Assembly (NCBI RefSeq): GCF_014836665.1
Contig: NZ_JACSQJ010000002.1
Coordinates: 407,252 to 471,251, forward strand
DNA: 64,000 bases
From: Luteimonas colneyensis
Lineage (GTDB): Bacteria > Pseudomonadota > Gammaproteobacteria > Xanthomonadales > Xanthomonadaceae
Reading direction: 5' to 3'
Shown: positions 11,815-20,068 of the stretch, piece by piece
Layout: every line of letters starts with the position of its first letter
Position numbering within the stretch: position 1 is the stretch's first letter
Program-made: the position numbers and the translations under genes
Notes under the pieces: model-generated
Told to the model about the DNA's origin: nothing
Seen by the model: the letters and a program-made list of their open reading frames with translations, nothing else
Databases searched by the model: none

Positions 11815-12212
11815 CAGCCCCAGCCCCGCTGGGCGTCGAGGTACTGGCGCACCACGAACAGGTCCGCGACCTGGCCGCCGAGCATGCGCTCCAGCGCCGT
11901 GCGGCCGCCGAACAGCGGTGCGGTGTTGGCGCGGCCGATCCATTCGTCGGCCTGGCGGCCATTGCTGAAGAGGATGTGCAGGGCCTTGTAGATGCCGAGC
12001 ACGTAGCTGATGCGCTCGAGCACGTCCTGCGGAAGCTGCCCGGAGAGGTCGCGTTTCCAGCGGTAGAAGGTGGAGCGGCCGGGGCTGCCGAGCAGCACGC
12101 GCTCCTGCTCGTTGCTCAGGCCCCACTGCCCGGCGATGTTGAAGAAGGCGCGCAGCGCCGGGCCTGCGAGGTCGCGGCGCACGGGGGCTTCGGCGATTCG
12201 GAGCTGGGTCAT
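11814..12212 (-). CDS. Xre/MbcA/ParS-type antitoxin
   Basis: A 132-aa protein with an N-terminal helix-turn-helix (NEQERVLLGSPGRSTFYRWKRD) and a C-terminal DUF2384 toxin-binding region (ALHILFSNGRQADEWIGRANTAPLFGGRTALERMLGG). This is the standard partner of RES toxins: it binds toxin and represses its own promoter. It is first in the two-gene operon, with GGGACT-type inverted repeats immediately upstream. The pair lies 78 bases from the comM 3' fragment, on the backbone side of the island junction. Confidence 0.9.
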   Translation of the reverse strand: MTQLRIAEAPVRRDLAGPALRAFFNIAGQWGLSNEQERVLLGSPGRSTFYRWKRDLSGQLPQDVLERISYVLGIYKALHILFSNGRQADEWIGRANTAPLFGGRTALERMLGGQVADLFVVRQYLDAQRGWG

Positions 12213-12228
12213 GGCGTCTGTCCTGTGC

Positions 12229-12263
12229 GGGACTACGCAATGACTTTAGTCCCTATCGGGACT
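12229..12263. promoter_or_regulatory. Probable autoregulatory operator of the RES-Xre pair
   Basis: Three GGGACT half-sites: GGGACTA at 12229-12235, then TAGTCCC at 12247-12253 and GGGACT at 12258-12263. The last two form AGTCCC-TATC-GGGACT, a 16-bp perfect dyad. The site is directly upstream of the antitoxin start, where Xre antitoxins bind to autorepress. Confidence 0.65.
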
Positions 12264-12290
12264 GGGCGCAAGCCGCATTCCAGTCTCCGT

Positions 12291-12897
12291 TCAGGCCGCG
12301 GCTCCCTGGGCTCGCGGGTCGAAGCCGCGATAGCCGAGTGCCTCGGCGAGGTGCGCGCTGCCGATGGGTCCCGTATCGGCCAGGTCCGCGATGGTCCGCG
12401 CCACGCGCAGGATCCGGTGCATGGCCCGGGCAGAGAGCTGCAGGCTCTCGATCGCGTGCTCGAGCAGGGCCTGGTCACTGGCGGCCAGCCGGCAGTGGGC
12501 GGCGGTGCCCTGCTGGTCGAGATGGGCGTTGAGCACGCCGGCGCGCTCAAGCTGCACCGCCCGCGCGGCCTCCACGCGCCTGCGCACCGCGGCACTGTGC
12601 TCCCCGGCCGCCGCGTCGGGGCGCAGCTCGGCCGGCGCCATGCGAGGAACGTCCACGTGCAGGTCGATGCGGTCGAGCAGCGGGCCGGAGACGCGCATGC
12701 GGTAGCGCTGCACGGCGTCGGCGCTGCACTGGCAACGTCCCGAAGCATCGCCAGCCCAGCCGCAGGGGCAGGGATTCATCGCCGCCACCAGCTGGAAGCG
12801 CGCCGGGAACTCGCTCTGCCGCGCCGCGCGCGAAACGGTGACCGTGCCGGACTCCAGCGGCTGGCGCAGCACTTCCAGCACGTGCCGGCTCCACTCC
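12291..12897 (-). pseudogene. comM: comM (yifB) 3' fragment, separated from its 5' part by the island
   Basis: Encodes the C-terminal half of the ComM/YifB Mg-chelatase-like AAA+ helicase, from EWSRHVLEVLRQPLESG through AAMNPCPCGW and RYRMRVSGPLLDRIDLHVDV to the native stop. The 5' half lies at 40,917-41,836 on the same strand. Joining base 12,897 to 40,917 gives D-E-L-P-E-W-S in frame, as in intact ComM. A frame continues 95 bases into the island, adding about 31 unrelated residues with an ATG at 12,992. Such a protein would lack Walker A and B. Confidence 0.95.
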
Positions 12898-12903
12898 GTC
12901 TGG

Positions 12904-12916
12904 GATGTTGGAGTAC
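12904..12916 (+). repeat. Left terminal inverted repeat of the island
   Basis: GATGTTGGAGTAC, the inverse of the right-end GTATTCCAACATC with one mismatch (12 of 13). It begins six bases inside the comM breakpoint. Confidence 0.75.
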
Positions 12917-13271
12917 AGAGCGGGGCTTTAACCACAAAGAACTGATGCCACGGGGTGGATTCCTGTCCCCAGGGGGAGCGCGTCTCGCCCATTCAAGGCT
13001 CTAAGTCATCTCTCAGGTAACACGCGGCGGGAGACAAGCAAATGCTTTATCGTGCCGATGCTAATTTGTCGTTTCTTGATAATTGTGGCTAAAAATGGAA
13101 CGTGGGAGCCGGCTCAAAGCTAACTGTCAGAGATCTGGCACCAACGACGTGGATCAGCAGGACCGACCTAATGCGACCACCTAGCGCAAGACGGTCAGCT
13201 CTGGGGGAAACGACCGCTTCCGGCCAAAAGCGGACATCACCGCCCTCGTCGTGCAGCTGGCCCGATGCCGC
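12917..13271. other. Island left end without a supported gene
   Basis: About 355 bases holding the non-native start of the comM 3' frame (to 12,992), an AT-richer stretch around 13,020-13,100 and one copy of the island hairpin (13,212-13,237). No reading frame here has family support. Confidence 0.5.
13212..13237. repeat. Island hairpin repeat, copy A
   Basis: GACCGCTTCCGGCCAAAAGCGGACAT type: stem CCGCTT/AAGCGG with further partial pairing outside. It lies just past the 3' end of the cyclophilin-like gene. See copies at 18668, 23023, 25588, 33815 and 40575. Confidence 0.7.
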
Positions 13272-13784
13272 TCAATCCTTCGCAAAGCGCACGTGGGCCG
13301 TACCACGCCCGAGAGCTTCGGCCAACCCGGCCGCGTCGTCGACATGGCCGATGCGCGTATACGAGTAACTCGATTGGAATGTCTCGTAGAAAACGACGAG
13401 CGTGGTCGAGCCATAGAGCATCACGTCGCCGCTTTGGATCATTCCCGGACGCGTAGCCTGCGTCGGCAATGCGTCCGGCAGCTCGGCATGCTTTTCGTTG
13501 CCATTGAGCTCGGCCATCGTCAGCGTAAAAGGCAGACGGCTCGTCAGCGTGCGTGCGGCCTCGGTATCGGCCAGCGAAACGGCGAAGCGCCGTTCGCCGA
13601 TGGTCATCCACATGCGTTGGCGCTCCTGTTGATGAGCTCGGGTCCCGTCGTGCGGGGCTCCCGATGTATCCATAGCCGGCTCCTTTGCACGGCAGCCTCC
13701 GAACATGAGCATGCCGATCAGACAGACCATTGCCGGCAGGATGCGCGTCCACCGGCCCCGATCACGAGTACGCCAGGTCGTCAT
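13272..13784 (-). CDS. Cyclophilin-like-fold lipoprotein
   Basis: A 170-aa protein. A signal sequence ends in a lipobox-like MLMFGGC (Cys about 31), then a short linker, then a domain MWMTIGERRFAVSLADTEAARTLTSRLPFTLTMAELNGNEKHAELP...GDVMLYGSTTLVVFYETFQSSYSYTRIG. The domain matches the cyclophilin-like family (MPN-unrelated, formerly DUF of TM1367 type). That fold lacks the residues of classical prolyl isomerases, and its function is unknown. Start ATG 13784 follows AGGGAGGAG. It is co-directional with, and 36 bases downstream of, the LysR gene. Confidence 0.75.
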   Translation of the reverse strand: MTTWRTRDRGRWTRILPAMVCLIGMLMFGGCRAKEPAMDTSGAPHDGTRAHQQERQRMWMTIGERRFAVSLADTEAARTLTSRLPFTLTMAELNGNEKHAELPDALPTQATRPGMIQSGDVMLYGSTTLVVFYETFQSSYSYTRIGHVDDAAGLAEALGRGTAHVRFAKD

Positions 13785-13820
13785 CAGTCGTCTCCTCCCT
13801 GGCCAGCCCGTCTGCACGGC

Positions 13821-14711
13821 TCAGGTTCGATAACGCAGCGCATCCAGCACCAACGAGAACGCGGGCGATGGATGGCGCCGACTCGGGTAATAGAGGTGGA
13901 ACCCCGCAAACGGCGGGCACCACTCCTCAAGCACGCGCACGAGTCGCCCCTGTTCGAGGTGGGGGCTGAATTCGTCCTCGGGCAGGAACGCGATGCCCAT
14001 GCCATCCAGTGCGGCGGCCACGATGTGGGGTGAGGTGTTCATGATCACTTGTCCCTCGACTCTGACCTCGAGTTCGCGGCCGCGGCGATCGAACTCCCAG
14101 GCGTAGAGCCCGCCTGACACTTGTCGCTGTGCGATGCAGCGATGTGCTGTCAGGTCGCTCGGCTGTTTCGGCTTGCCATGGCGGGCGAAATAGTCGGGCG
14201 AGGCGGCGGCTGCCATCCGCATCTTCGGCCCGATCGGCACCGCGATCATGTCCTTGTCGACCTGTTCGCCAAGCCGGACCCCCGCATCGAAGCGGTCTGC
14301 GACGATGTCGCGGAGCCCGTAGCTCACGTCGAACTCGATCTCGATCTCGGGGTACTCGCGAAGCACGGGCACCAGCTTTGGCCAGAGGTTCGCGCGAAGC
14401 ACGTGGTCGGCGCAGGTGATGCGCACGGTGCCTGCCGGCTTGTCGCGCAGGGCGGTGAGCGCCGCCAACTCGTCTTCGATCTCATCGATTCGGTGGCCGA
14501 TCGCGTTTACCAGGCGCTCGCCCGCCGGCGTGAGCGACAGGCTGCGCGTCGTGCGCGTCAGCAGCCGGATATCGAGCCGCGCCTCGAGCGCCTTGATCGT
14601 CTGGCTGAGCGCGGACTGCGTGATTCCAAGCACCTTGGCTGCACGGGTAAAGCTCCCCTCCCGGGCGACGGTCACGAAGGCCAGCAGATCGTTCAGGTTG
14701 CGTCGCGCCAT
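13821..14711 (-). CDS. LysR-family transcriptional regulator
   Basis: A 296-aa protein of the CrgA/AaeR-like LysR group, with helix-turn-helix EGSFTRAAKVLGITQSALSQ (residues about 17-36) and an effector domain containing RITCADHVLRANLWPKL and DAGVRLGEQVDKDMIAVPIG. It is divergent from the hydrolase-MFS gene pair with 158 bases between starts and a T-N11-A site at 14737-14751. Control of those genes is inferred from this layout. Confidence 0.9.
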   Translation of the reverse strand: MARRNLNDLLAFVTVAREGSFTRAAKVLGITQSALSQTIKALEARLDIRLLTRTTRSLSLTPAGERLVNAIGHRIDEIEDELAALTALRDKPAGTVRITCADHVLRANLWPKLVPVLREYPEIEIEFDVSYGLRDIVADRFDAGVRLGEQVDKDMIAVPIGPKMRMAAAASPDYFARHGKPKQPSDLTAHRCIAQRQVSGGLYAWEFDRRGRELEVRVEGQVIMNTSPHIVAAALDGMGIAFLPEDEFSPHLEQGRLVRVLEEWCPPFAGFHLYYPSRRHPSPAFSLVLDALRYRT

Positions 14712-14736
14712 GCAAGCAGTCTGGCACAGCGCTTTG

Positions 14737-14751
14737 ATAAGCGGAGCTAAT
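14737..14751. promoter_or_regulatory. Candidate LysR operator
   Basis: ATAAGC-GGA-GCTAAT, an imperfect 6-bp inverted repeat (one mismatch) that includes a T-N11-A core, 26 bases upstream of the LysR start in the divergent region. Confidence 0.5.
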
Positions 14752-14869
14752 AGGGGGTAGTAGGTCCAAGTATCTAATCAACACGATCGCGCAGGTCCAG
14801 ACTGCTCTCCGTCCCTACGCACCTGCCACCAATCCCCGGTCCCGCCGGTGCCACCACTGGAGCGATCCC

Positions 14870-15952
14870 ATGACTGTCCTGACTTTCCGCCACTCCTTCG
14901 CTTTGACCGGTCTCGCGCTCGGCATCGCCCTTTTCGGCGCATCGACGCAGGCAGCGGCGCAGCCCGCCACCCTCGATCAAAGAGCCCCCGCCATGACGCT
15001 CACGCAGGAGTGGGACAAGACCTTCCCACGAAGCGACCGGGTCGATCACCGGAAGGTGACCTTCACGAACCGCTACGGCCTGACGCTGGCCGCGGACCTT
15101 TACGTGCCGAAGAACCGCACCGGCGAGCGCCTGCCTGCGCTCGCGGTCGGCGGCCCGTTCGGCGCCGTCAAGGAGCAGTCTTCCGGCCTGTATGCACAGA
15201 CCATGGCCGAGCGCGGGTTTGTCACGCTTGCATTCGACCCCTCGTACACCGGCGAGAGCGGCGGTCAGCCGCGAAACGTCGCCTCGCCCGACATCAACAC
15301 CGAGGATTTCAGTGCGGCCGTCGATTTCCTCGGCCTGCAGGCGACTGTCGACCGCGAGCGCATCGGCATCATCGGCATCTGCGGCTGGGGCGGCATGGCG
15401 CTGAATGCGGCGGCGGTCGACAAGCGCGTCAAGGCGGTCGTCGTGAGCACGATGTATGACATGAGCCGCGTCATGTCGAAGGGCTACAACGACAGCGTGA
15501 CGCTGGAGCAACGCACCCGCACCCTGGAGCAGTTGAGCAAGCAGCGCTGGGAAGACGCCGAGAACGGCGCTCCGGCCTACGGCCCTGTCATGAACGAGCT
15601 CAAGGGCGGCGAAGCCCAGTTCCTCGTCGACTACCACAACTACTACCGCACGCCGCGCGGCTTCCACCCGCGCGCGGTCAACTCCAACGCATCGTGGACG
15701 GTGACGAACCCGGTGTCCTTCATGAACATGCCGCTGCTCACCTACATCAAGGAAGTCTCGCCGCGGCCCATCCTGTTCGTGCATGGCGAGAATGCGCACT
15801 CGCGCTACTTCAGCGAGACCGCCCATGCGGCCGCGTCGGGGCCGAAGGAGTTGATGATCATCCCGGGTGCGAACCACGTGGACCTCTACGACCGCGTGGA
15901 CGTGATTCCGTTCAAGCGGATCACGGAGTTCTTCTCGACGAACCTGAAGTAA
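14870..15952 (+). CDS. Exported alpha/beta hydrolase, dienelactone-hydrolase-like nucleophile
   Basis: A 360-aa protein with a signal peptide (residues 1-30, ending TQAAAQ). The alpha/beta-hydrolase core has ALAVGGPFGAVKEQSSGLYAQTMAERGFVTLAFDPSYTGESGG. The nucleophile elbow reads GICGWGG, so cysteine replaces the usual serine, as in dienelactone hydrolases. The catalytic His is probably in GANHVDLYD and the acid in ILFVHGENAHS. The substrate is unknown. It is followed 54 to 81 bases later by an MFS pump, and both are divergent from a LysR gene, a common layout for acquired detoxification loci. Confidence 0.85.
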   Translation: MTVLTFRHSFALTGLALGIALFGASTQAAAQPATLDQRAPAMTLTQEWDKTFPRSDRVDHRKVTFTNRYGLTLAADLYVPKNRTGERLPALAVGGPFGAVKEQSSGLYAQTMAERGFVTLAFDPSYTGESGGQPRNVASPDINTEDFSAAVDFLGLQATVDRERIGIIGICGWGGMALNAAAVDKRVKAVVVSTMYDMSRVMSKGYNDSVTLEQRTRTLEQLSKQRWEDAENGAPAYGPVMNELKGGEAQFLVDYHNYYRTPRGFHPRAVNSNASWTVTNPVSFMNMPLLTYIKEVSPRPILFVHGENAHSRYFSETAHAAASGPKELMIIPGANHVDLYDRVDVIPFKRITEFFSTNLK

Positions 15953-16033
15953 CCCCGAGGCTCCTATAGCCAGGGCCGAGCCTCAGGCCGGTCCTTCTGT
16001 TTCCGCATGGGCTCCTTCCGAGGACTGGATGCA

Positions 16034-17272
16034 ATGAATCCAACTGTTTCCGCTGCCACAGGCCGCGCTTCGTCCTGGGGCGGCGTGTTCGCTCTCGCGC
16101 TCGGCGCATTCGCCCTCGTCGCCTCCGAGTTCATGCCGGTGAGCTTGCTGACGCCGATGGCCACGGATCTGCGCGTCAGCGAGGGGCAGGCAGGACAGGC
16201 AATCACGATCTCCGGCGCGTTCGCGTTGCTGACGAGCCTGTCGATCGCCGCGCTCGCCGGGCGGCTCGATCGCAAGCACCTACTCATCGGTCTGACCGGG
16301 CTGATGGTGGTGTCAGGAACCGTCGCCGCGTTCGCGCCGAACTACGTCGTGTTCATGGCCGGCCGCGCACTCATCGGCATTGCCATCGGCGGTTTCTGGT
16401 CCATGTCCGCTGCCACGGCGATGAGGATCGTTCCAAACGACCACGTCCCGCGCGCGCTTGCAGTCGTCAACGGCGGCAACGCGCTTGCCACCGTGCTGGC
16501 CGCACCGCTGGGAAGCCTGCTTGCGTCAATGGTGGGATGGCGCTGGGCGACGTTCGCGGTCGTGCCCATCGCCGCGCTCGCGCTCATCTGGAAAATGGCG
16601 GCGCTGCCGCCGATGAAGCCCCGCACAGCGGTGCGCCGGCGCTCTCTATTTGGCCTTATGAAGGAGCGGCGCATCGTGCTGGGCATGGCGGCGGTCGCGG
16701 CGTTATTCATGGGCCAGTTCACGCTCTTCACCTACCTGCGGCCGTTCCTCGAAACGGTCACCGGGGTCACGGCGGGAACCCTCTCCATGTTGCTGCTGAT
16801 CATCGGCATCGCCGGCTTCATCGGCACCGTTCTGATCGGCCCGTTCCTCAAGGCGGGGCTGTATCGCACGCTCATCGCCATCCCGCTGCTGATGGCCGCG
16901 ATCGCGATGACCTTGCCCTTCGTCGGAAGGTCCGTGGCAGCGACCGCCATGCTGCTGGCGGTTTGGGGTCTCGTGGGAACCGCCGCCCCCGTGGGCTGGT
17001 GGACGTGGCTTGCGCGGACGCTCCCAAATGATTCGGAAGCCGGCGGCGGCCTGATGGTGGCGGTCGTCCAGTTGGCGATCGGGCTCGGTGCCGGCGTGGG
17101 TGGATTGATCTTCGACCGGGCCGGCTACCAAGCAACGTTCGGTGCGAGCGCCGCAGTGCTCCTCGTAGCCGCCGCGCTTGCCTGGCTCGCTTCCCGCGCC
17201 TCGCTGCATGGTGCAACGCGCAATCAGAACGTTCCCGACCACACGACAGCCCTGGAAGTAGTCCAAGCATGA
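16034..17272 (+). CDS. MFS efflux transporter (AraJ/YdhP-like)
   Basis: A 412-aa protein with about 12 membrane helices. The start of the transporter is typical of the sugar/drug efflux DHA1 group (FALGAFALVASEFMPVSLLTPMATDLRVSEGQAGQAITISG), and the motif AGRLDRKHLLIG lies between helices 2 and 3. The substrate is unknown. ATG 16034 was chosen because CGAGGACTGG precedes it; ATG 16007 has no ribosome-binding site. It probably forms an operon with the hydrolase upstream. Confidence 0.88.
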   Translation: MNPTVSAATGRASSWGGVFALALGAFALVASEFMPVSLLTPMATDLRVSEGQAGQAITISGAFALLTSLSIAALAGRLDRKHLLIGLTGLMVVSGTVAAFAPNYVVFMAGRALIGIAIGGFWSMSAATAMRIVPNDHVPRALAVVNGGNALATVLAAPLGSLLASMVGWRWATFAVVPIAALALIWKMAALPPMKPRTAVRRRSLFGLMKERRIVLGMAAVAALFMGQFTLFTYLRPFLETVTGVTAGTLSMLLLIIGIAGFIGTVLIGPFLKAGLYRTLIAIPLLMAAIAMTLPFVGRSVAATAMLLAVWGLVGTAAPVGWWTWLARTLPNDSEAGGGLMVAVVQLAIGLGAGVGGLIFDRAGYQATFGASAAVLLVAAALAWLASRASLHGATRNQNVPDHTTALEVVQA

Positions 17273-17309
17273 AGAGGTGTCAGTCTGAAGAAGATCCGCA
17301 GGTCAACTG

Positions 17310-18638
17310 ATGCGGAATCGCGTGGATAAGACCCGGCTTCGCAACTTGACCTCCGCTTGCAATTTCGATGGGGCGTCTCTGAATCCTGACGCTGTCCCGG
17401 CTCTGCCCAGAAGATGGCGTCGATGGCTCAGCAGGGCCGCAATTGTCATTGCCTCACTCGTCGTTATCGTGGCTGCGGTCGTGGGCGTCGTGTACATGCT
17501 GGCTAGCTCCTCGCTGGGCCGCACACCCGAGGGGGCTCGCCTCGAACGGGTGAAGCTGTCACCGCAATGGGATGGCGAGTCGTTCTTCTCGGGACGTGCC
17601 TCGTGGTCGCCCGAGTCCAATCCGTCGGAGCCGTCCGCCGCCGCGGCGCCACCGCCCTCGGTCGCCGTGGTTCGCACCGATCCCGCTGTGCTGGAAACGG
17701 CACCGGCAACGGGCCTAAGAGTGACCTGGTTCGGCCACTCGAGCACCCTCGTGCAGATCGACGGCATCAACGTCCTCATCGATCCGTTCTGGAGCGAACG
17801 GGCCAGCCCGGTACCAGGCATCGGGCCGCGCCGCTGGTATGCGCCGCCGATCGCGCTGGCCGATCTTCCGAAGATCGACGCCGTGATCGTCTCGCACGAT
17901 CACTACGACCACATGGACGCCGCCACGCTGCGCGCCCTGGACCGTGAAGGTATCCGCTTCGTCGTGCCGCTCGGCGCGGGTGCCCACCTCGAAGACTGGG
18001 CGATTCCCGCGGGTCGCATCGTGGAGCTTGACTGGTGGCAGTCCACCAATGTGCACGGTGTCCGCATCCATGCCACGCCTGCGCGCCATTACAGCGGACG
18101 GGTCGAGTTCCGGGGCAACGACGCGCTGTGGGTTGGCTATGCGCTCGTAGGACCGCGGAACCGCGTCTACTACACAGGCGATACCTCGTACATGCCTGAG
18201 ATGGAGGAAGTCGGCCCAAGGCTCGGCCCGTTCGACGTCGTGCTGACAGACTCGGGGCAATACAACCCGGGATGGCCAGACGTGCACCTGGGTCCGGAGC
18301 AGGCGGTAGAACTGGCTGCCGCTGTCGGGGCAAAAGCAATGATGCCGATCCATTGGGGCCTGATCCGACTTGCGCATCATGCGTGGCCCGAACCGGCCGA
18401 ACGGACCCTCGTTGCTGCTGCCTGCCATGGCGTGGGAGTCGTGATCCCGCCTCCCGGACTGCCCGTTGAGCCGGCCGGAAACAACCCGATCCAGAGGTGG
18501 TGGCCGCAGATTCCGTGGATGACCTCGACCGAAGCACCCGTCCGCTCCAGCAGGAACGGCGACGGCGCATCACGCTTTCAGCCACGCCCTTGCGTTGAGC
18601 AGCCGACGGTACATCCCATGCGCGCTCTGACTCGCTAG
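17310..18638 (+). CDS. Membrane-anchored metallo-beta-lactamase-fold hydrolase (UlaG/NAPE-PLD-like)
   Basis: A 442-aa protein. A single membrane helix lies at about 41-66, followed by a Ser/Pro/Ala-rich linker. The MBL domain starts near residue 135 (LRVTWFGHSSTLVQIDGINVLIDPFWS) with the metal motif SHDHYDHMD, then ARHYSGR, YYTGDTSYMPEM and PIHWGLIRLAHHAW. This is the COG2220 branch, which includes UlaG lactonase and NAPE-PLD phospholipases, placing the active site in the periplasm or at the membrane. The substrate is unknown. The C-terminal 60 residues are low-complexity and may be a non-native read-through. Confidence 0.85.
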   Translation: MRNRVDKTRLRNLTSACNFDGASLNPDAVPALPRRWRRWLSRAAIVIASLVVIVAAVVGVVYMLASSSLGRTPEGARLERVKLSPQWDGESFFSGRASWSPESNPSEPSAAAAPPPSVAVVRTDPAVLETAPATGLRVTWFGHSSTLVQIDGINVLIDPFWSERASPVPGIGPRRWYAPPIALADLPKIDAVIVSHDHYDHMDAATLRALDREGIRFVVPLGAGAHLEDWAIPAGRIVELDWWQSTNVHGVRIHATPARHYSGRVEFRGNDALWVGYALVGPRNRVYYTGDTSYMPEMEEVGPRLGPFDVVLTDSGQYNPGWPDVHLGPEQAVELAAAVGAKAMMPIHWGLIRLAHHAWPEPAERTLVAAACHGVGVVIPPPGLPVEPAGNNPIQRWWPQIPWMTSTEAPVRSSRNGDGASRFQPRPCVEQPTVHPMRALTR

Positions 18639-18667
18639 CTGCCGCGAGCAGCCTTTTCAGTCCTGCG

Positions 18668-18684
18668 ATGTCCGCTTTGGGTCG
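18668..18684. repeat. Island hairpin repeat, truncated copy B
   Basis: ATGTCCGCTTTGGGTCG, the left half of the hairpin; the right arm is replaced by unrelated sequence. It is 60 bases before the small tyrosine recombinase gene. Confidence 0.55.
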
Positions 18685-18744
18685 ATCACGCCCGTCTGGC
18701 ACCCGTGAGAGAACCATCCCATCCCCTACCAATAGGAGATGGCC

Positions 18745-19368
18745 ATGTCAGTCCTTCACAGATCGCAGCCCTGCCAGCCCTGGAACAAGGGAAAGCTGGT
18801 CGGCCAGAAGGCACCGCTCAAGCTCAAGGACATCTGGGCGATCCGGGTCCGGCTGCAGCTACGCAAAAAGGTCCGTGACCTGGCGCTGTTCAACTTGGCG
18901 ATCGATTCCAAGCTCCGTGCCTGCGATCTGGTCAGACTCCGGGTTTCTGACGTGTCCCATGGCGGCCAGATGGCTTCTCGGGCCATGGTGATGCAGCAAA
19001 AGACGGGAAGGCCCGTCCAGTTCGAGATCACAGCAATGACGCGTGAAGCAGTCCAGACTTGGATCCAGAAGGCCGACCTGAACCCATCGGACTTCCTCTT
19101 CACCAGTCGGATCGCTGCCTCACCTCACCTGTCGACGAGGCAGTACGCCAGGATCGTCCATCGATGGGTCGAGGATGCCGGGTTGGAGACAGGATCCTAT
19201 GGGACGCACACGATGCGCAGGACGAAGGCGTCGCTGATCTATCGTCGAACCCGGACCCTCAGGGCTGTCCAGCTTCTCCTAGGCCATACGAAGCTGGAGA
19301 GCACAGTGCGGTACCTCGGGATTGAAGTAGACGACGCTCTTGAGATAGCCGAGCAGACGGATGTCTGA
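18745..19368 (+). CDS. Small tyrosine recombinase (FimB/FimE-sized)
   Basis: A 207-aa catalytic-domain-only integrase. All catalytic residues are visible: Arg58 (KLRACDLVRL), Lys86 (QQKTGRP), His155 and Arg158 (HTMRR), His181 (LLGHTKLES) and Tyr190 (STVRYLG). There is no arm-binding or core-binding domain, as in fimbrial switch recombinases. ATG 18745 follows AGGAG with a 6-base spacer. It lies mid-island next to a half hairpin repeat, so it may act on a local switch or be the remnant of a nested element. Confidence 0.9.
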   Translation: MSVLHRSQPCQPWNKGKLVGQKAPLKLKDIWAIRVRLQLRKKVRDLALFNLAIDSKLRACDLVRLRVSDVSHGGQMASRAMVMQQKTGRPVQFEITAMTREAVQTWIQKADLNPSDFLFTSRIAASPHLSTRQYARIVHRWVEDAGLETGSYGTHTMRRTKASLIYRRTRTLRAVQLLLGHTKLESTVRYLGIEVDDALEIAEQTDV

Positions 19369-19504
19369 TGTATGGGGTCGATCCTCGGCCCGGGAAGGTC
19401 GAGGAGCGGCTAGGAGCGGTCGCCCGCGCTATCCAGAGGCACTCGCTCGCAACATCCCGAGACACGCTACACGTCGCGTCACTCTCGACCCGCCGCGACC
19501 AGCG

Positions 19505-20068
19505 TCAGCCACCGATCAGCCGCTGAACTGCGCGGTATTCCCGCAGCCAGCGCTGGCGCAACGTGCGGCTCAGCCAGAGGGTCGCCCCGAGCGATGCGAC
19601 GGCCATGGCCAGCAGGGCCAGTCCGGCATCGCGCCACGCTTCGCCGGCCAGTAGCCAGACGCCCGCATTGGCCACCAGCGCATAGGCGAGCAGCAACCAT
19701 CCTGTCATCCGTGCCAGCCACAAGTCGCGCAGGCCGGTGCGAAGCTGGGCGAGTCGAAGCCGTGCATACGTGCTCGCGCTACCGGTGGCATCCGTTGCGT
19801 GCCGGCGTGGCGCGCGCAGCACGACGGCCCACGCCATCGGCAGGAACACCACGAAGAACGGCATCAGAAGCCAGTGCGCGGGATCAACCTGGCCACTCAG
19901 CAGCGCCTGGCCGAACACCAGGAAGGCCACGACCGTCAGCGCCACTTCAAGGGTGCGCAGCAGTCGCAGCCGCAGCTGGCGACGGCGAACGCGGCCGGTC
20001 AGGTCCTGCTGCATGGCGGAGTGCGTCTGGCCCTGCCAGGCATCCTTCAGAAGATCGTCGAATTTCAT
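19505..20068 (-). CDS. Membrane protein coupled to an ECF sigma factor (candidate anti-sigma)
   Basis: A 187-aa protein with a soluble N-terminus of about 40 residues (MKFDDLLKDAWQGQTHSAMQ) and four predicted membrane helices (about 40-60, 68-86, 121-141 and 146-167). No named domain was recognised. Its start overlaps the sigma-factor stop by ATGA (20065-20068), the arrangement typical of ECF sigma/anti-sigma pairs, so an anti-sigma role is inferred from position only. Confidence 0.7.
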   Translation of the reverse strand: MKFDDLLKDAWQGQTHSAMQQDLTGRVRRRQLRLRLLRTLEVALTVVAFLVFGQALLSGQVDPAHWLLMPFFVVFLPMAWAVVLRAPRRHATDATGSASTYARLRLAQLRTGLRDLWLARMTGWLLLAYALVANAGVWLLAGEAWRDAGLALLAMAVASLGATLWLSRTLRQRWLREYRAVQRLIGG

